A stretch of DNA of 16,201 nt from Jaenimonas drosophilae. Taxonomy: Eukaryota > Euglenozoa > Kinetoplastea > Trypanosomatida > Trypanosomatidae. The stretch lies in assembly GCA_030849065.1 (NCBI GenBank), contig JASAON010001355.1, forward strand, positions 1 to 16,201, given 5' to 3'. Every line of letters starts with the position of its first letter. Within the stretch, counting starts at the first letter, position 1. The notes under the pieces are model-generated. The model was given only the letters and a program-made list of their open reading frames with translations, was not told where the DNA came from and searched no databases. Shown piece after piece: positions 1-8,300 of the stretch. The position numbers were made by a program, and so were the translations under genes.

Positions 1-138
1 GTGCTCAAGAGCTACGTCGAGGGTGTTGTGCGTGATGCCACCTCCTTCACGGAGTACGCCCGCAAGAAGACCGTCACTGCCTCCGATGTGGTGAACGCCC
101 TCCGCAAGCGCGGCCACATCCTCTACGGTTATGCGTAA
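1..138 (+). CDS. Histone H4, 3' part (cut by window edge)
   Basis: This is the C-terminal 45 codons of a core histone H4, reading [15 protein letters not shown] at its start and ending RGHILYGYA before a TAA stop at 136-138. By comparison with the next copy it covers residues 56-100 of a 100-residue protein. It holds the second half of the histone fold: the central helix, the TVTASDVV stretch and the C-terminal ILYGYA that contacts H2A in the octamer. The 130 bases at 1-130 are identical to 503-632, so it belongs to a tandem array whose earlier part lies upstream of the window. It packages nuclear DNA with H3, H2A and H2B. The intact YA-stop end here shows what the second copy should have. 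Confidence 0.97.
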   Translation: MLKSYVEGVVRDATSFTEYARKKTVTASDVVNALRKRGHILYGYA

Positions 139-272
139 AGCACACAGCCCTACGTGGATGCATAGATGCACTTTCTTCTTTTTGAAATTTCTTGTCACTG
201 GCATGCGTCAATGTGAGGCGTCATGCATGTGTGAGTACATCAATACCCGAACACTTCTCTATGATTGCTTCA

Positions 273-292
273 TGTCTCCTTGATGCTCTTAG
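273..292 (+). promoter_or_regulatory. Candidate spliced-leader acceptor for histone H4
   Basis: A pyrimidine-rich stretch (gtctccttgatgctctt) is followed by AG at 291-292 in the spacer between the H4 copies. Trans-splicing here would leave 45 bases between the acceptor and the ATG at 338, a plausible kinetoplastid 5' UTR. It is inferred from position and composition only. Confidence 0.5.
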
Positions 293-337
293 CTGATCGC
301 ACAAACACAACCACCTCTACCACCTACAACATTCATC

Positions 338-660
338 ATGGCCAAGGGTAAGAAGTCCGCTGACGCCAAGGGCAGCCAGAAGCGCCAGAAGAAGGTCCTC
401 CGTGACAACATCCGCGGCATCACCCGTGGATCCATCCGCCGTCTCGCTCGTCGTGGTGGCGTGAAGCGCATCTCCTCCGAGATCTACGAGGAGGTCCGCC
501 GTGTGCTCAAGAGCTACGTCGAGGGTGTTGTGCGTGATGCCACCTCCTTCACGGAGTACGCCCGCAAGAAGACCGTCACTGCCTCCGATGTGGTGAACGC
601 CCTCCGCAAGCGCGGCCACATCCTCTACGGTTNGACTGATGAGTGGTGCTGCTGAATGCA
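338..660 (+). CDS. Histone H4, second tandem copy with uncertain 3' end
   Basis: The ATG at 338 opens a full kinetoplastid-type H4: the N-terminal tail begins [19 protein letters not shown] with many acetylatable lysines, followed by the basic [17 protein letters not shown] segment and the histone fold to HILYG. It is 98 residues up to position 631. The upstream copy then has TAT GCG TAA, but here the reading is TNG ACT GAT GAG TGG TGC TGC TGA, with an undetermined base at 633. If N is A the protein stops at once, two residues short; otherwise it gains a short unrelated tail ending at 660. The likelier explanation is an assembly junction at the edge of a near-identical repeat, so the true gene probably ends with YA and a stop. 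The start is fixed by the family's invariant MAKGKK. Confidence 0.95.
633..633. other. Ambiguous base N at the repeat boundary
   Basis: This is the only undetermined base I noticed in the window. It lies in the third-from-last codon of the second H4 copy, just where identity with the first copy stops. Some assemblers write a gap of unknown size as one N. It may therefore hide further H4 copies, including the missing gene end. It could also be a plain base-call ambiguity. Confidence 0.9.
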
Positions 661-704
661 CCCATGCTCTCTCCTACTATGATGCTGATCCACCCACATT
701 AAGT

Positions 705-744
705 GTCCTCTCCTGTTCGTTGGTGACGTAACGGTGTTAGTTAG
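705..744 (+). promoter_or_regulatory. Candidate spliced-leader acceptor for the LOG-family gene
   Basis: The tract tgtcctctcctgttcgtt is followed by AG at 739-740 and again at 743-744. This would give a 5' UTR of about 100 bases before the ATG at 841. Another AG at 702-703 is possible. The rest of 661-840 shows nothing gene-like. Confidence 0.4.
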
Positions 745-840
745 GCTACATTAACACATCATTCTCACATTGAAACACATCCTCACATTGACTAGTACGT
801 ACAACCAGTACCTGTTGTTTCGTGCTTGTGATTGCTGCTC

Positions 841-1476
841 ATGTCCAACGGTAAGTGGCCAGACTTTAGCGGTGCTGACCGTCGCGTCACGGTCTTCGGC
901 TGGTCTCGCACCGCACCAGGAACGCCGCTGTGGGAGAGTGCGGAGGAAGTGGGCCGCTTGTTAGCGGAACACGGCTTCTCCGTCTGGAGTGGCGGCTATG
1001 GAGGCTCCATGGAGGCAGTGAGCAAAGGTGCACGTAAAGTGATTGACAAGCGCGGGGGAATGCGTTCGTCAGAGGTTGTTGGCGTCGTTGTGTCCGACAT
1101 CTTCCCCGACCGTCAACGTCAGGGAAACCCGTACCTCACCGAGACCCGTGAGTCCACTGGCATGCTTCACCGTATTGACCAGCTTATGTGCGGGTCGCGG
1201 TACTTTGTCATTCTCCCGGGTACGATGGGCACGCTGCAGGAGTTGTGCAGTGTGTGGATGCAGAAGGTGCTGCATCCCGCTGAGCTTCCGGCACCCGTTA
1301 TCATTGCCTTTGAGGACCCATGGCGTGCATGCACGAAGGGGCTGGTGGATAGCCTTAGCCTCCCCGCACACCAGGGAGAGCTGATTCACTTTGTGCGAAA
1401 TCCGGAGGAGGTGATTAACATCATTCTGGCAGATGATGCCAAGCGCCAGCGACAATTCGGTGCATCCAAGCTGTGA
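841..1476 (+). CDS. LOG/SLOG-family Rossmann-fold protein ('lysine decarboxylase-like')
   Basis: The protein has 211 residues from the ATG at 841; an in-frame TTG at 832 is not a credible eukaryotic start. It has the layout of the LOG family, once misnamed lysine decarboxylases: a first beta strand VTVFGWS (residues 16-22), a glycine loop SGGYGGSMEAVSKGA (50-64), an MLHRID segment whose R101 matches the usual catalytic Arg position, and ILPGTMGTLQE (124-134), corresponding to the PGGxGTxxE nucleotide-binding motif with the Glu kept (E134). Characterised LOG enzymes cleave ribose 5-monophosphate from nucleotide cytokinins or similar nucleotides; other members only bind nucleotides. The second Gly of PGG is Thr here, so activity is not assured. 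No signal peptide or membrane segment is seen. The family call is good; the substrate is unknown. Confidence 0.85.
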   Translation: MSNGKWPDFSGADRRVTVFGWSRTAPGTPLWESAEEVGRLLAEHGFSVWSGGYGGSMEAVSKGARKVIDKRGGMRSSEVVGVVVSDIFPDRQRQGNPYLTETRESTGMLHRIDQLMCGSRYFVILPGTMGTLQELCSVWMQKVLHPAELPAPVIIAFEDPWRACTKGLVDSLSLPAHQGELIHFVRNPEEVINIILADDAKRQRQFGASKL

Positions 1477-1600
1477 TGACATCTTCTCTTCAGCTGCTCG
1501 CTGAAGATCCAGTCACAATGTTGTTGTTTGCTGAAAACGTGATGTATAACTGAGGGTGTGGTGAAGGAGATGCACGCTGGAGTGTGTTGTTGTTTCATCA

Positions 1601-1676
1601 ACCTTGCCTTCTCGCTTCTTCACCTATTTGGCCTTGACAGTCCAAATCAGCCAACTTTGGCCTTTTTTTTGTGGAG
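1601..1676 (+). promoter_or_regulatory. Two candidate spliced-leader acceptors for the UBX gene
   Basis: A pyrimidine-rich run at 1601-1636 leads to AG at 1639-1640, and a second tract (cc followed by eight T, 1661-1670) leads to AG at 1675-1676. Both lie upstream of the ATG at 1708, giving 5' UTRs of 67 or 31 bases. Alternative use of the two sites is possible. The sequence does not decide between them. Confidence 0.45.
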
Positions 1677-1707
1677 TACGTAGGAGTACGCTGCAGGGGC
1701 TGTGTGG

Positions 1708-2676
1708 ATGGGCCCAGGCAGCTTTGGCTCAGTGCTGGAGGCGAACTATCATGCCCGCATACCATTCTTTGACGGTACCGTCGCCGAAGCGCAGCGACTC
1801 GCTCAGGAGGCTGCGCAGTTCCTCGTCGTCTATCTCCACTGCCCTACCCACGAAGACAGCAGCGACTTCATCACGAAGGTGCTAGGCCAGGAGGAGGTGG
1901 TGGCGCAGCTCACCCAATCAGCGGTCCTTGTTGGCATCTCTGTCGCGGAGTGGGAGGGCCACCAGCTCGCACAGCAGCTAAGCATCACCACCTATCCTGC
2001 CGTTGCGGTGTACCTGAAGCGTGAGCTCGTCATGCGGACCATGGGTCTATGTACGAAGGAGGACTTCCTCTTGGATTGGAGAGCCATGATGGATGTGTGG
2101 GGTGGTGTCCATGCGGAGGAGATTGCGTGGCGCACCGACCGAGAAGCGCGCATCAGCTCGCAATTCACCGTTGACGCTCACCGTGAAGAAATGGAGGAGA
2201 CGGACCGGCGTCTTCTCGCGGAGATGGAGGCCGAACGTCAGCGTGCGGACGCGCGAATTGCGGAGGAAAAGCTTCTGGAGGAGCAAGCGGCACACGCAAA
2301 GCGGGAGGAAGAGGTGCGCGCAGCAGCCGAGGCTGAGCGGCAGGCACACGAGCTCCACCTTCGCAAGTGCCGTCAGACGGAAGCCGCTCAGCGACTTCCC
2401 CCACCTCCACCCGAGGATGCAGATCGCAGTGCCATTGTGCATATTGCCCTGAAGAGCATCACGGGAAAGACACACGAGCGTACGTTTTGGCGAACAGACT
2501 CGGTTGACGCACTCATGGACTTGGCCCTGTCGCTGGACGAGTCCTGTGATGCCGTTGATTTGGTGTGTGGCTTCCCCCCCGCGCCGTTGACGTGGGAGGT
2601 GGGCTGCACCACGTTTTCAGACTTGCGCCAGCTGTGCCCCCGTGCGGTGGTGCAGATTCGACGTCGGGCAAAGTAG
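1708..2676 (+). CDS. UAS and UBX domain protein, FAF2/UBXD8-like p97 cofactor
   Basis: The protein has 322 residues from the ATG at 1708, six bases after a non-ATG in-frame GTG. Residues about 18-130 resemble the thioredoxin-like UAS domain of FAF1/FAF2: PFFDGTVAEAQRLAQ, then FLVVYLHCPTHEDSSDF and TTYPAVAVYL. Residues about 140-225 form a charged Glu/Arg/Ala-rich coiled coil. Residues about 240-320 form a UBX fold, with AIVHIALKSITGK as the first strands and VCGFPPAPLT at the p97-binding loop. In this family the UBX domain docks on the AAA ATPase p97/VCP, and UAS can bind unsaturated fatty acids or client complexes, often in ER-associated degradation. The usual Arg of the FPR loop is Pro291 here. 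The N-terminal UBA and the membrane hairpin of animal FAF2 are absent, so this is a short soluble form or one with a different location. Confidence 0.82.
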   Translation: MGPGSFGSVLEANYHARIPFFDGTVAEAQRLAQEAAQFLVVYLHCPTHEDSSDFITKVLGQEEVVAQLTQSAVLVGISVAEWEGHQLAQQLSITTYPAVAVYLKRELVMRTMGLCTKEDFLLDWRAMMDVWGGVHAEEIAWRTDREARISSQFTVDAHREEMEETDRRLLAEMEAERQRADARIAEEKLLEEQAAHAKREEEVRAAAEAERQAHELHLRKCRQTEAAQRLPPPPPEDADRSAIVHIALKSITGKTHERTFWRTDSVDALMDLALSLDESCDAVDLVCGFPPAPLTWEVGCTTFSDLRQLCPRAVVQIRRRAK

Positions 2677-2854
2677 CCGCGTCTCTTCGTGGTTGTTGTT
2701 GGTGACATTGAATATCCGCTTGGACGTACATGAGCTATATCGAAGTTGTGCTACATGGTCAGGTTCATGACTGTATGTATGCCTGCAGAAGATGCATCCG
2801 GGGCTCTTGTGTGTGCGTGTGTGTGGTTGATATCTGTGATGCGGTCAACGTTTT

Positions 2855-2904
2855 CTTATTTTCTCTTCTCTTTTCAATCATCCCTTCTCTCTCTCGCGCC
2901 GTAG
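2855..2904 (+). promoter_or_regulatory. Strong candidate spliced-leader acceptor for the protease-like gene
   Basis: A long pyrimidine tract (ttcttattttctcttctctt and the following ctctctc run) ends in GTAG, with AG at 2903-2904. No AG occurs between 2792 and 2902, as expected for a scanned 3' splice site. Splicing here leaves 53 bases to the ATG at 2958 and places another ATG directly at the exon start (2905). Confidence 0.6.
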
Positions 2905-2961
2905 ATGATACGCACGGCTGCGTCGTACCATCGTGAAGACCTTAGTAGCCTCGTGCCATGA
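2905..2961 (+). promoter_or_regulatory. Short upstream ORF overlapping the next start codon
   Basis: An ATG directly after the predicted acceptor AG opens an 18-codon ORF, MIRTAASYHREDLSSLVP, that stops at TGA 2959-2961. That stop overlaps the ATG at 2958 as ATGA, in a different frame. If the acceptor is used, ribosomes would meet this AUG first and would have to reinitiate or leak past it to make the protease-like protein. Whether the peptide is made cannot be told from sequence. Confidence 0.4.
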
Positions 2962-4685
2962 TGCACATCACCTTGTTGGTGCGGGTGCGCTTTCAGCCCT
3001 ACTCCATGGCGGTGCAGACGCGCTTCAAGTGGAGGCACAAGGAGACGGATCGCTGGCGGCGGCTGATGGATGCCTCCTGCTTCCCGGTAGACTGGCTCGG
3101 CCAGACCCGCGGCCCAACCTTCAGCCAGTTCAGCGGCCACTGGAGCCATCTACTCACGTGCGCGCACGTCATTTGCCCCTGGGACTACCCCAACTACTAC
3201 CCCCCTCAGGGGCCCACACGCTTCGTGTCGCACATCACCTTGGCAGACACCATGACACAGGTGCGGACGACATCGTTGCAGGGCAATGCCGTATACAAGC
3301 ACTTCGTCTCGAACCAGCACGTCTTTGTGCATAGCAACCCCCGCCTTGACCTCTGTGTCATTCACCCGGAGCAGAACCTCAAGCGGAGTGGAGAGATGAA
3401 GATGATGTGGATGCAGAACGAAGGCTACGTCATTCGCCCACGTCTAGAGCTGACGAAGAAGCTGGAGGTGGGCGATCACGTTTGGATTTACGGCATGACG
3501 GCGCACGAATCCCTCTTTGATGAGGAAAAGGCGCCGGAGCCGCTCATGATCCCAACCGGGGTGCGGGCCCGCGTTGCCGCCGTCACCCGCGAGCACTTCT
3601 TTCTCGACACCACATCGATTGAGGGGGAACACAAGGGAACTATTCAGATGGGCATGTGTGGCTCACCCGTGATGCGCGAGGGCAAGTGTGTTGGCATGCT
3701 TACGGCCACCGTCCACAAGGAGAGCACCTGTACGGAGCTCGCTGGTACGGCCATGTGCACCCACGCCACGGACATCTTCGAATTCTTGTTAGAGGTGGAG
3801 AAGCAAATGAAGAATCCCATCGCACGGCAGCAGCAGGAGGAGACGCGCTTCGAGGCCCGACGCGCGGAGGAGGGGAAGCCCATCAAGGAACACAAGGACT
3901 GGGAGCTCGACCAGAGCCGCATTGCACGCCACATTCCCGTACCAGCCTCCCTCTGGCACATGGAGGAGAGCTGGATGACGGAGGAGGACCACATGACGGG
4001 CATGGTCTTTGGCCGCTCCGGGCCCTTCAATCAGGAGACGCAGGAATCAACGCTCGGCTACGACATGAACTCCGCCAAGACCAACGGAGAGCGGCCTGGA
4101 GATATGCCGGGCTTTGGCACCTCCACACAAGATGGCAAGGCTCCGGTGCAGGGCCAACGCAAGGACTACAGCCCAACTGGCGTCTACGCACCACACGAGA
4201 GCTTCAAGACGAAGGACGTGTGGGACTACGACATCAGCGCAGACATGCGCTCCTTGTTCGACCACTCAGCAGATGACAAGGACGCGGCGAGCATCAACAT
4301 GCTACGCAAGTCTCTCGAAAACATTCGTGCGCAGCGTGCGATGGAGAAGGCGAAGGAGACGGCCATGAACGCTGGCAAAGGCCGCGACCCGCTGAATATG
4401 GGCGCCGCGGCAGGCCACTACGCCGAGGGCGGCTCTCCGCGGGACTGGGCGGAACATTTTGGCCAGGATGGCGACGAGACGGAGTTCTCAGGACGAGGAA
4501 CGACGGAGGAACCTCGGCACTCTCGCTCACCACCCGCTGGTCGTGCCGAGACGCCGCTCGAGCAAAAGAAGCGTGAGCGACGTGAGGCGGAGGCCAAATA
4601 TCAAGCTGAGTTGCGCCGGAGACACGGCCACAAGGCGGCACCATTTGGAGATGAGGACCTAACTGGCATGTGGGAGCACCACTGA
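2958..4685 (+). CDS. Chymotrypsin-fold (clan PA) protease-like protein with Cys at the nucleophile site
   Basis: The protein has 575 residues. The first 280 or so look like a trypsin/HtrA-type fold: LLTCAHV gives the His (H70), NPRLDLCVI the Asp (D131) and MGMCGSPVMREGKCVGML the oxyanion-loop region. In the usual GxSGxP motif the Ser is the nucleophile; here the matching residue is Cys234 (TGT at 3657-3659), with Gly235 and Pro237 kept. It may be a cysteine-type PA protease or an inactive relative. The triad spacing (61 and 103 residues) fits the fold. Residues about 280-575 are mostly polar and probably disordered, with Gly/Asp/Glu/Arg-rich stretches and a basic helix KKRERREAEAKYQAELRRRH near the end. 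The Arg-rich first 28 residues lack acidic ones, so a mitochondrial presequence is possible. ATGs at 2958 and 2961 are adjacent; either could be used. Natural substrate unknown. Confidence 0.72.
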   Translation: MMHITLLVRVRFQPYSMAVQTRFKWRHKETDRWRRLMDASCFPVDWLGQTRGPTFSQFSGHWSHLLTCAHVICPWDYPNYYPPQGPTRFVSHITLADTMTQVRTTSLQGNAVYKHFVSNQHVFVHSNPRLDLCVIHPEQNLKRSGEMKMMWMQNEGYVIRPRLELTKKLEVGDHVWIYGMTAHESLFDEEKAPEPLMIPTGVRARVAAVTREHFFLDTTSIEGEHKGTIQMGMCGSPVMREGKCVGMLTATVHKESTCTELAGTAMCTHATDIFEFLLEVEKQMKNPIARQQQEETRFEARRAEEGKPIKEHKDWELDQSRIARHIPVPASLWHMEESWMTEEDHMTGMVFGRSGPFNQETQESTLGYDMNSAKTNGERPGDMPGFGTSTQDGKAPVQGQRKDYSPTGVYAPHESFKTKDVWDYDISADMRSLFDHSADDKDAASINMLRKSLENIRAQRAMEKAKETAMNAGKGRDPLNMGAAAGHYAEGGSPRDWAEHFGQDGDETEFSGRGTTEEPRHSRSPPAGRAETPLEQKKRERREAEAKYQAELRRRHGHKAAPFGDEDLTGMWEHH

Positions 4686-5382
4686 GCCAAGAATCGACGT
4701 GGTACTACGACACAGAGGTGCATCCAGGAACTGAGTACCTGCACTCTTGGACGTTGATGCAACTACACTTCCTTTCTTCTTCTTGTTGTTGCTCAGGTCG
4801 ATTATTGGCTTCCGCGCTTCTTTTTTTCTTTTGCTTTGCCAATTTAGTGGCTCCTCCATCGACGTCTAAGCTGGTCGATATCTCCACATCCAACAAAGGC
4901 CAACCTAAGAACGGTACTATCGACTTCCCCCCTTCACACACACACACACACAAACAGCGAGGGACGATTCGGGGAGGCAACCTCCCTCACGCTATCGTTC
5001 GCTCGTCTTAACGTCATCCATCTCGTGCCATAATTAAGCCAACACACACGCACAACGGAAGCATCTCGCGAGGTGTCCAACCCGTTTGTGCTTGGTAGCT
5101 CTTTTTTTGCAGTAGTTTTTTTTGTGGCGCTCACGCCGTGCGTCGCTCTCACAGGTACGTTTGTAGCTCCTCAGGTGAGGTGTTGGCTCTGTCCTTCCCC
5201 CATCCTTCACAGACACACATTGGCAGCAATTCTTTTTCCGTGTTGCTGACTCCTTTTTTTTTGCACACATTAATTCCCAAAACGCACAGAATCTAATATA
5301 CTCCCTTCCTCAATCTCCACACACAAACACACAAACAAACACAGAATCAGAGCACATTGCGGTCGTGGACGTATTCTGAGAC
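4686..5382 (+). other. Gene-free spacer with several splice-acceptor candidates
   Basis: I see no convincing coding sequence in these 697 bases. There are repeated pyrimidine tracts, each followed by AG: at 4771-4796 (AG 4795-4796), 4820-4847 (AG 4846-4847), 5101-5112 (AG 5111-5112), 5191-5212 (AG 5211-5212), 5250-5289 (AG 5288-5289) and 5301-5344 (AG 5343-5344). The last two would give 5' UTRs of 93 or 38 bases for the next gene. A (CA)9 run lies at 4935-4952. The region presumably holds the 3' UTR and polyadenylation zone of the upstream gene and the trans-splice region of the downstream one. Confidence 0.6.
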
Positions 5383-8300
5383 ATGAATGTAGGCGCTGTG
5401 CCGTGGTACCCAGCGGCGGAGGCGAGCGAGAAGCTACCGACGAGTCCATCTGAGAACACCAGCCGCAGCTACGCGGGTCCATCCGCCGCCTCCACCCTCG
5501 ATTCCGCCAAGCATGGCTTCATTCGCCACAACCCCTACCAGGGCACGGTACTCCTCAGTGCGGCAGACATGGACGCAGTGATGAGCGAGGATGACCGATC
5601 GCCGACCTCACCGTGTGTGGAGGTGCGCTTTCGCGATGGCAGCCACCGCTCTCCGCCCCCACCCTACCGCACCCACGCCGCGGAAGCATTTTTACAACAA
5701 CATCATCATCTTCACGCAACCTCGTCGCGAAAGCCGGTGCCCGAGCAGATGCCCGTCGATCCATCTGACTGGGAACCCTACGTAAGTCCATCCCTGCGCA
5801 AGCCAAAAGGGAGCTACACCGCCGCGGTGGAGGCCATCGCCACGCCCCGCACATCTACCGAGGAGCACGCCAACGTTGCGGTGGATGGCGCAGCCGCTCC
5901 CTATCGTGCGGCCGTCGCAACCAAGTTGATGGCCGAGGAGAGTGCGACGAAGACGTCGGCGGAGATGGTGCCGCTCCCCCGCTCTCGCCGGGTGAATGCT
6001 ACGGCAACGAGCCATGAGGTGCGTGGGCCCGCAGTTGCGGCTGCCGATGCTGCAAAGCCACATCCATCTGGAGCATCTTCTACTCCCACAACAACCAACG
6101 GCCACCACGTTGCACCGGCAAGTGAGCCGGCCCAGACGGTGCTGGCATATACGACGAAGGAGTTGGGATCTCCGACCACCTCTGGTGGCCTCAGCTCCAC
6201 CTTTGTGCGTAGCGTCAAGGGCAGTAGCGAAGGTAGCGATGGCGGTGCGGCGAGCGGGGGCCCAACCCCCGTCCCGCGGGGCCGCCGACCGGAGGAGGTG
6301 CCACGGGCAGCCGCTCCATCAACACGTCCTGCGCGTGCAAAGCGTGGCGGCAACAAGAGCGAGGATGGATGGGTGATTGTGGGTGGAAGGAAGGGCACCT
6401 CTGCTGCTGCTGCTGCCTCACTCCCTGCAGCTCGCACCACCAACACACTTCTGCAATTGGTAAGTGCCGCTGACAAGGCTGCGGCCAAGAAGAAGAGTGT
6501 CACTGAGTCTTCCCCACGAAGCAGCACAACAGCGAAGACGTTGCCGCCAAAGAACAGTGCACGTCCCGTCGAGTCGGAGGTTGCGCGACCAACTCGTGCC
6601 AAGGCACCCGAGACAGAGGAGGAGGCCACCCATGCACGTCAACGGAAGGCAAAGGAGCCCGCTACCACGCGTCCTGCCCGATCATCGGCGAAGGAGGTGG
6701 AGGAGCTCTTCGAGGCCACCCTCGCGGAGAGCTGCGCGCCATCTCCCTCGGCCGCCGTGGAGGCCGCCAAGGTGCAGAGCCTTGCCCTTCTTAGTATTCC
6801 CATCGCCAGCGGCCAAACGCTGGAGGAGGTCGTGGGGCTCCACACGCAACCACGCAGCGGGCAAAGCACAACGCAACGAGGCATCCTCCAGCTGGTGCAG
6901 CGGAGTCTGGGTCTTGGGGAAAGCCCCAACGCCAAGGCACTTCTCCTGCAGCGTGCCATCCAGCAGCTCTCCGACCCCTTCATTAGCAAGAATCCCGCGC
7001 TCTGCTGCGTTGTGCTCATCGAGGCCAGCGACTGCTTCCTGGATTTAGAGCGCAGCCTGCAGTGCTGCCACCAGGCCTTGCAAATCGCCGAAGGCCATGG
7101 GCTCCTTCTCTTTGAGATGCTCGCTCGGCTGGCCATCACCCGTGCATTGGCACGAGTGATTGACATAACCAACTCCCGCGAACATTTACAACGCGCCGCG
7201 CACCTCGCCCTGCAGCTGCAGGAGCGTGCGGCCCTCGGCTGGGTCGCTCTGCAATTGGGTATCACGCTGGAGCTCTCCGGCAACTTTTCAGAGTCCTTGG
7301 CGTGGTACGCCGCAGCAGAGAAGCTCGCCATCTCCACACACCAGAGCCGCCTGCAATGCGACGTGCTCTGCTGCCAGGGCATCGCCTACTACGCCGTCGG
7401 AGAGATGGAAATGGCACAATCATCCCACCAACGCTCCCTCGAGGTGCTGCAGAAGCTTCCGCGCTCGTGGCGGCAGCGACCGTTGCAGAATTTTGTGCAG
7501 CTGAAGCTCCAGGCCGGTGATATGCGCGGTGCCCTCGACATCCACCAGGAGGAGCTCCTCATTGCGCGCGAGCAGGGCGATGCGATGGCCATCTCCCGCT
7601 GTGTGGGCAGCATCGCCCTCACCAAGAAGTATCTTGGCTGGTATGAGGAGGCCGCGGAGGCCTACATGGAGGAGCTCGCCACCTGCTCCTCGCCCGATGC
7701 GCGCCAGGCCGTGGAGTCTCTCACCGGGGCCGCCTCATGCTACCTCCTGAGTGGCCACACGCACAAGGCGCTCGAGTACAGCACCAAGGCCGCCCATCAA
7801 GCCTTGGCCAGCAATGAGCACTGCACCATTGCGAAGGCGCTCGTGGAGCTGGCGGCTGTTGAGCTGCAGCGTGGGTGCAGAGATCGCGCCAACGACAACG
7901 TGATGGAGGCCCTGGAGGCGATTAGCCGCGTAGATCCCACCGAGCGGCAGCAGTATCTCGTGAAGGCCACCCTGTGCGAGCTGGAGTGGCGCGTGAGCAG
8001 CATTCTCCAGCGGCTGGCCTTCAGTGCGGCGGCGGAGGAGTCCTCCGTCGAGGCAGCCTCCGACAAATTCTTCGAAGCGCTGCAATATTGCGATTTATGC
8101 AACGTGCCCAACACCGTGGACGTACACCGCCTTCTGATGCGGCGCCTCAACATGTATCTCCCTACCGATGGCACGTCTTCCTTCGCCAACGCATCCGCGA
8201 CCCCGGCCTCGCTCTATCTTGGCCACCACCTCCTCAGCAAATCGGCATTGTTGGAGGTGATGAGCTCAGATATGATGCGCCATCGCAAGCTGGTGTGCTA

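Larger units (their letters stand above)
1..632 (+). repeat. Tandem histone H4 repeat, 502-base period
   Basis: Bases 1-130 match 503-632 with no mismatch, giving a repeat unit of 502 bases: a 303-base H4 gene plus a 199-base spacer (139-337). Core histone genes in kinetoplastids are commonly tandem multicopy arrays, which keeps copies homogeneous. Only one full unit is seen, so the copy number is unknown. The identity ends at position 130 and 632 respectively, directly before the N. Confidence 0.85.

Noticed and set aside
832..840. TTG at 832 as the start of the LOG-family protein, and GTG at 1702 for the UBX protein
   Set aside because: Non-ATG starts are unlikely in a eukaryotic nuclear gene, and each has an in-frame ATG 6-9 bases later.
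1604..1885. Plus-strand open frame of 93 residues overlapping the start of the UBX gene
   Set aside because: It is in another frame, contains the splice-acceptor tract, and has Ser/Arg-rich low complexity; the UAS domain is in the other frame.
4670..5011. Plus-strand open frame of 113 residues in the spacer before the CHAT gene
   Set aside because: It overlaps the end of the preceding gene, and its sequence is translated pyrimidine tracts and CA repeats.
5152..5344. Possible cis-intron in the 5' leader, from caggtacgt at 5152 or caggtgagg at 5172 to a downstream pyrimidine-AG
   Set aside because: The donor-like motifs fit a consensus, but cis-introns are very rare in kinetoplastids and no coding exon is seen upstream.
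5901..7382. Long minus-strand open frames of about 240 residues opposite the CHAT gene
   Set aside because: They mirror the codon bias of the plus-strand gene, are low-complexity, and match no family. All supported genes lie on the plus strand.
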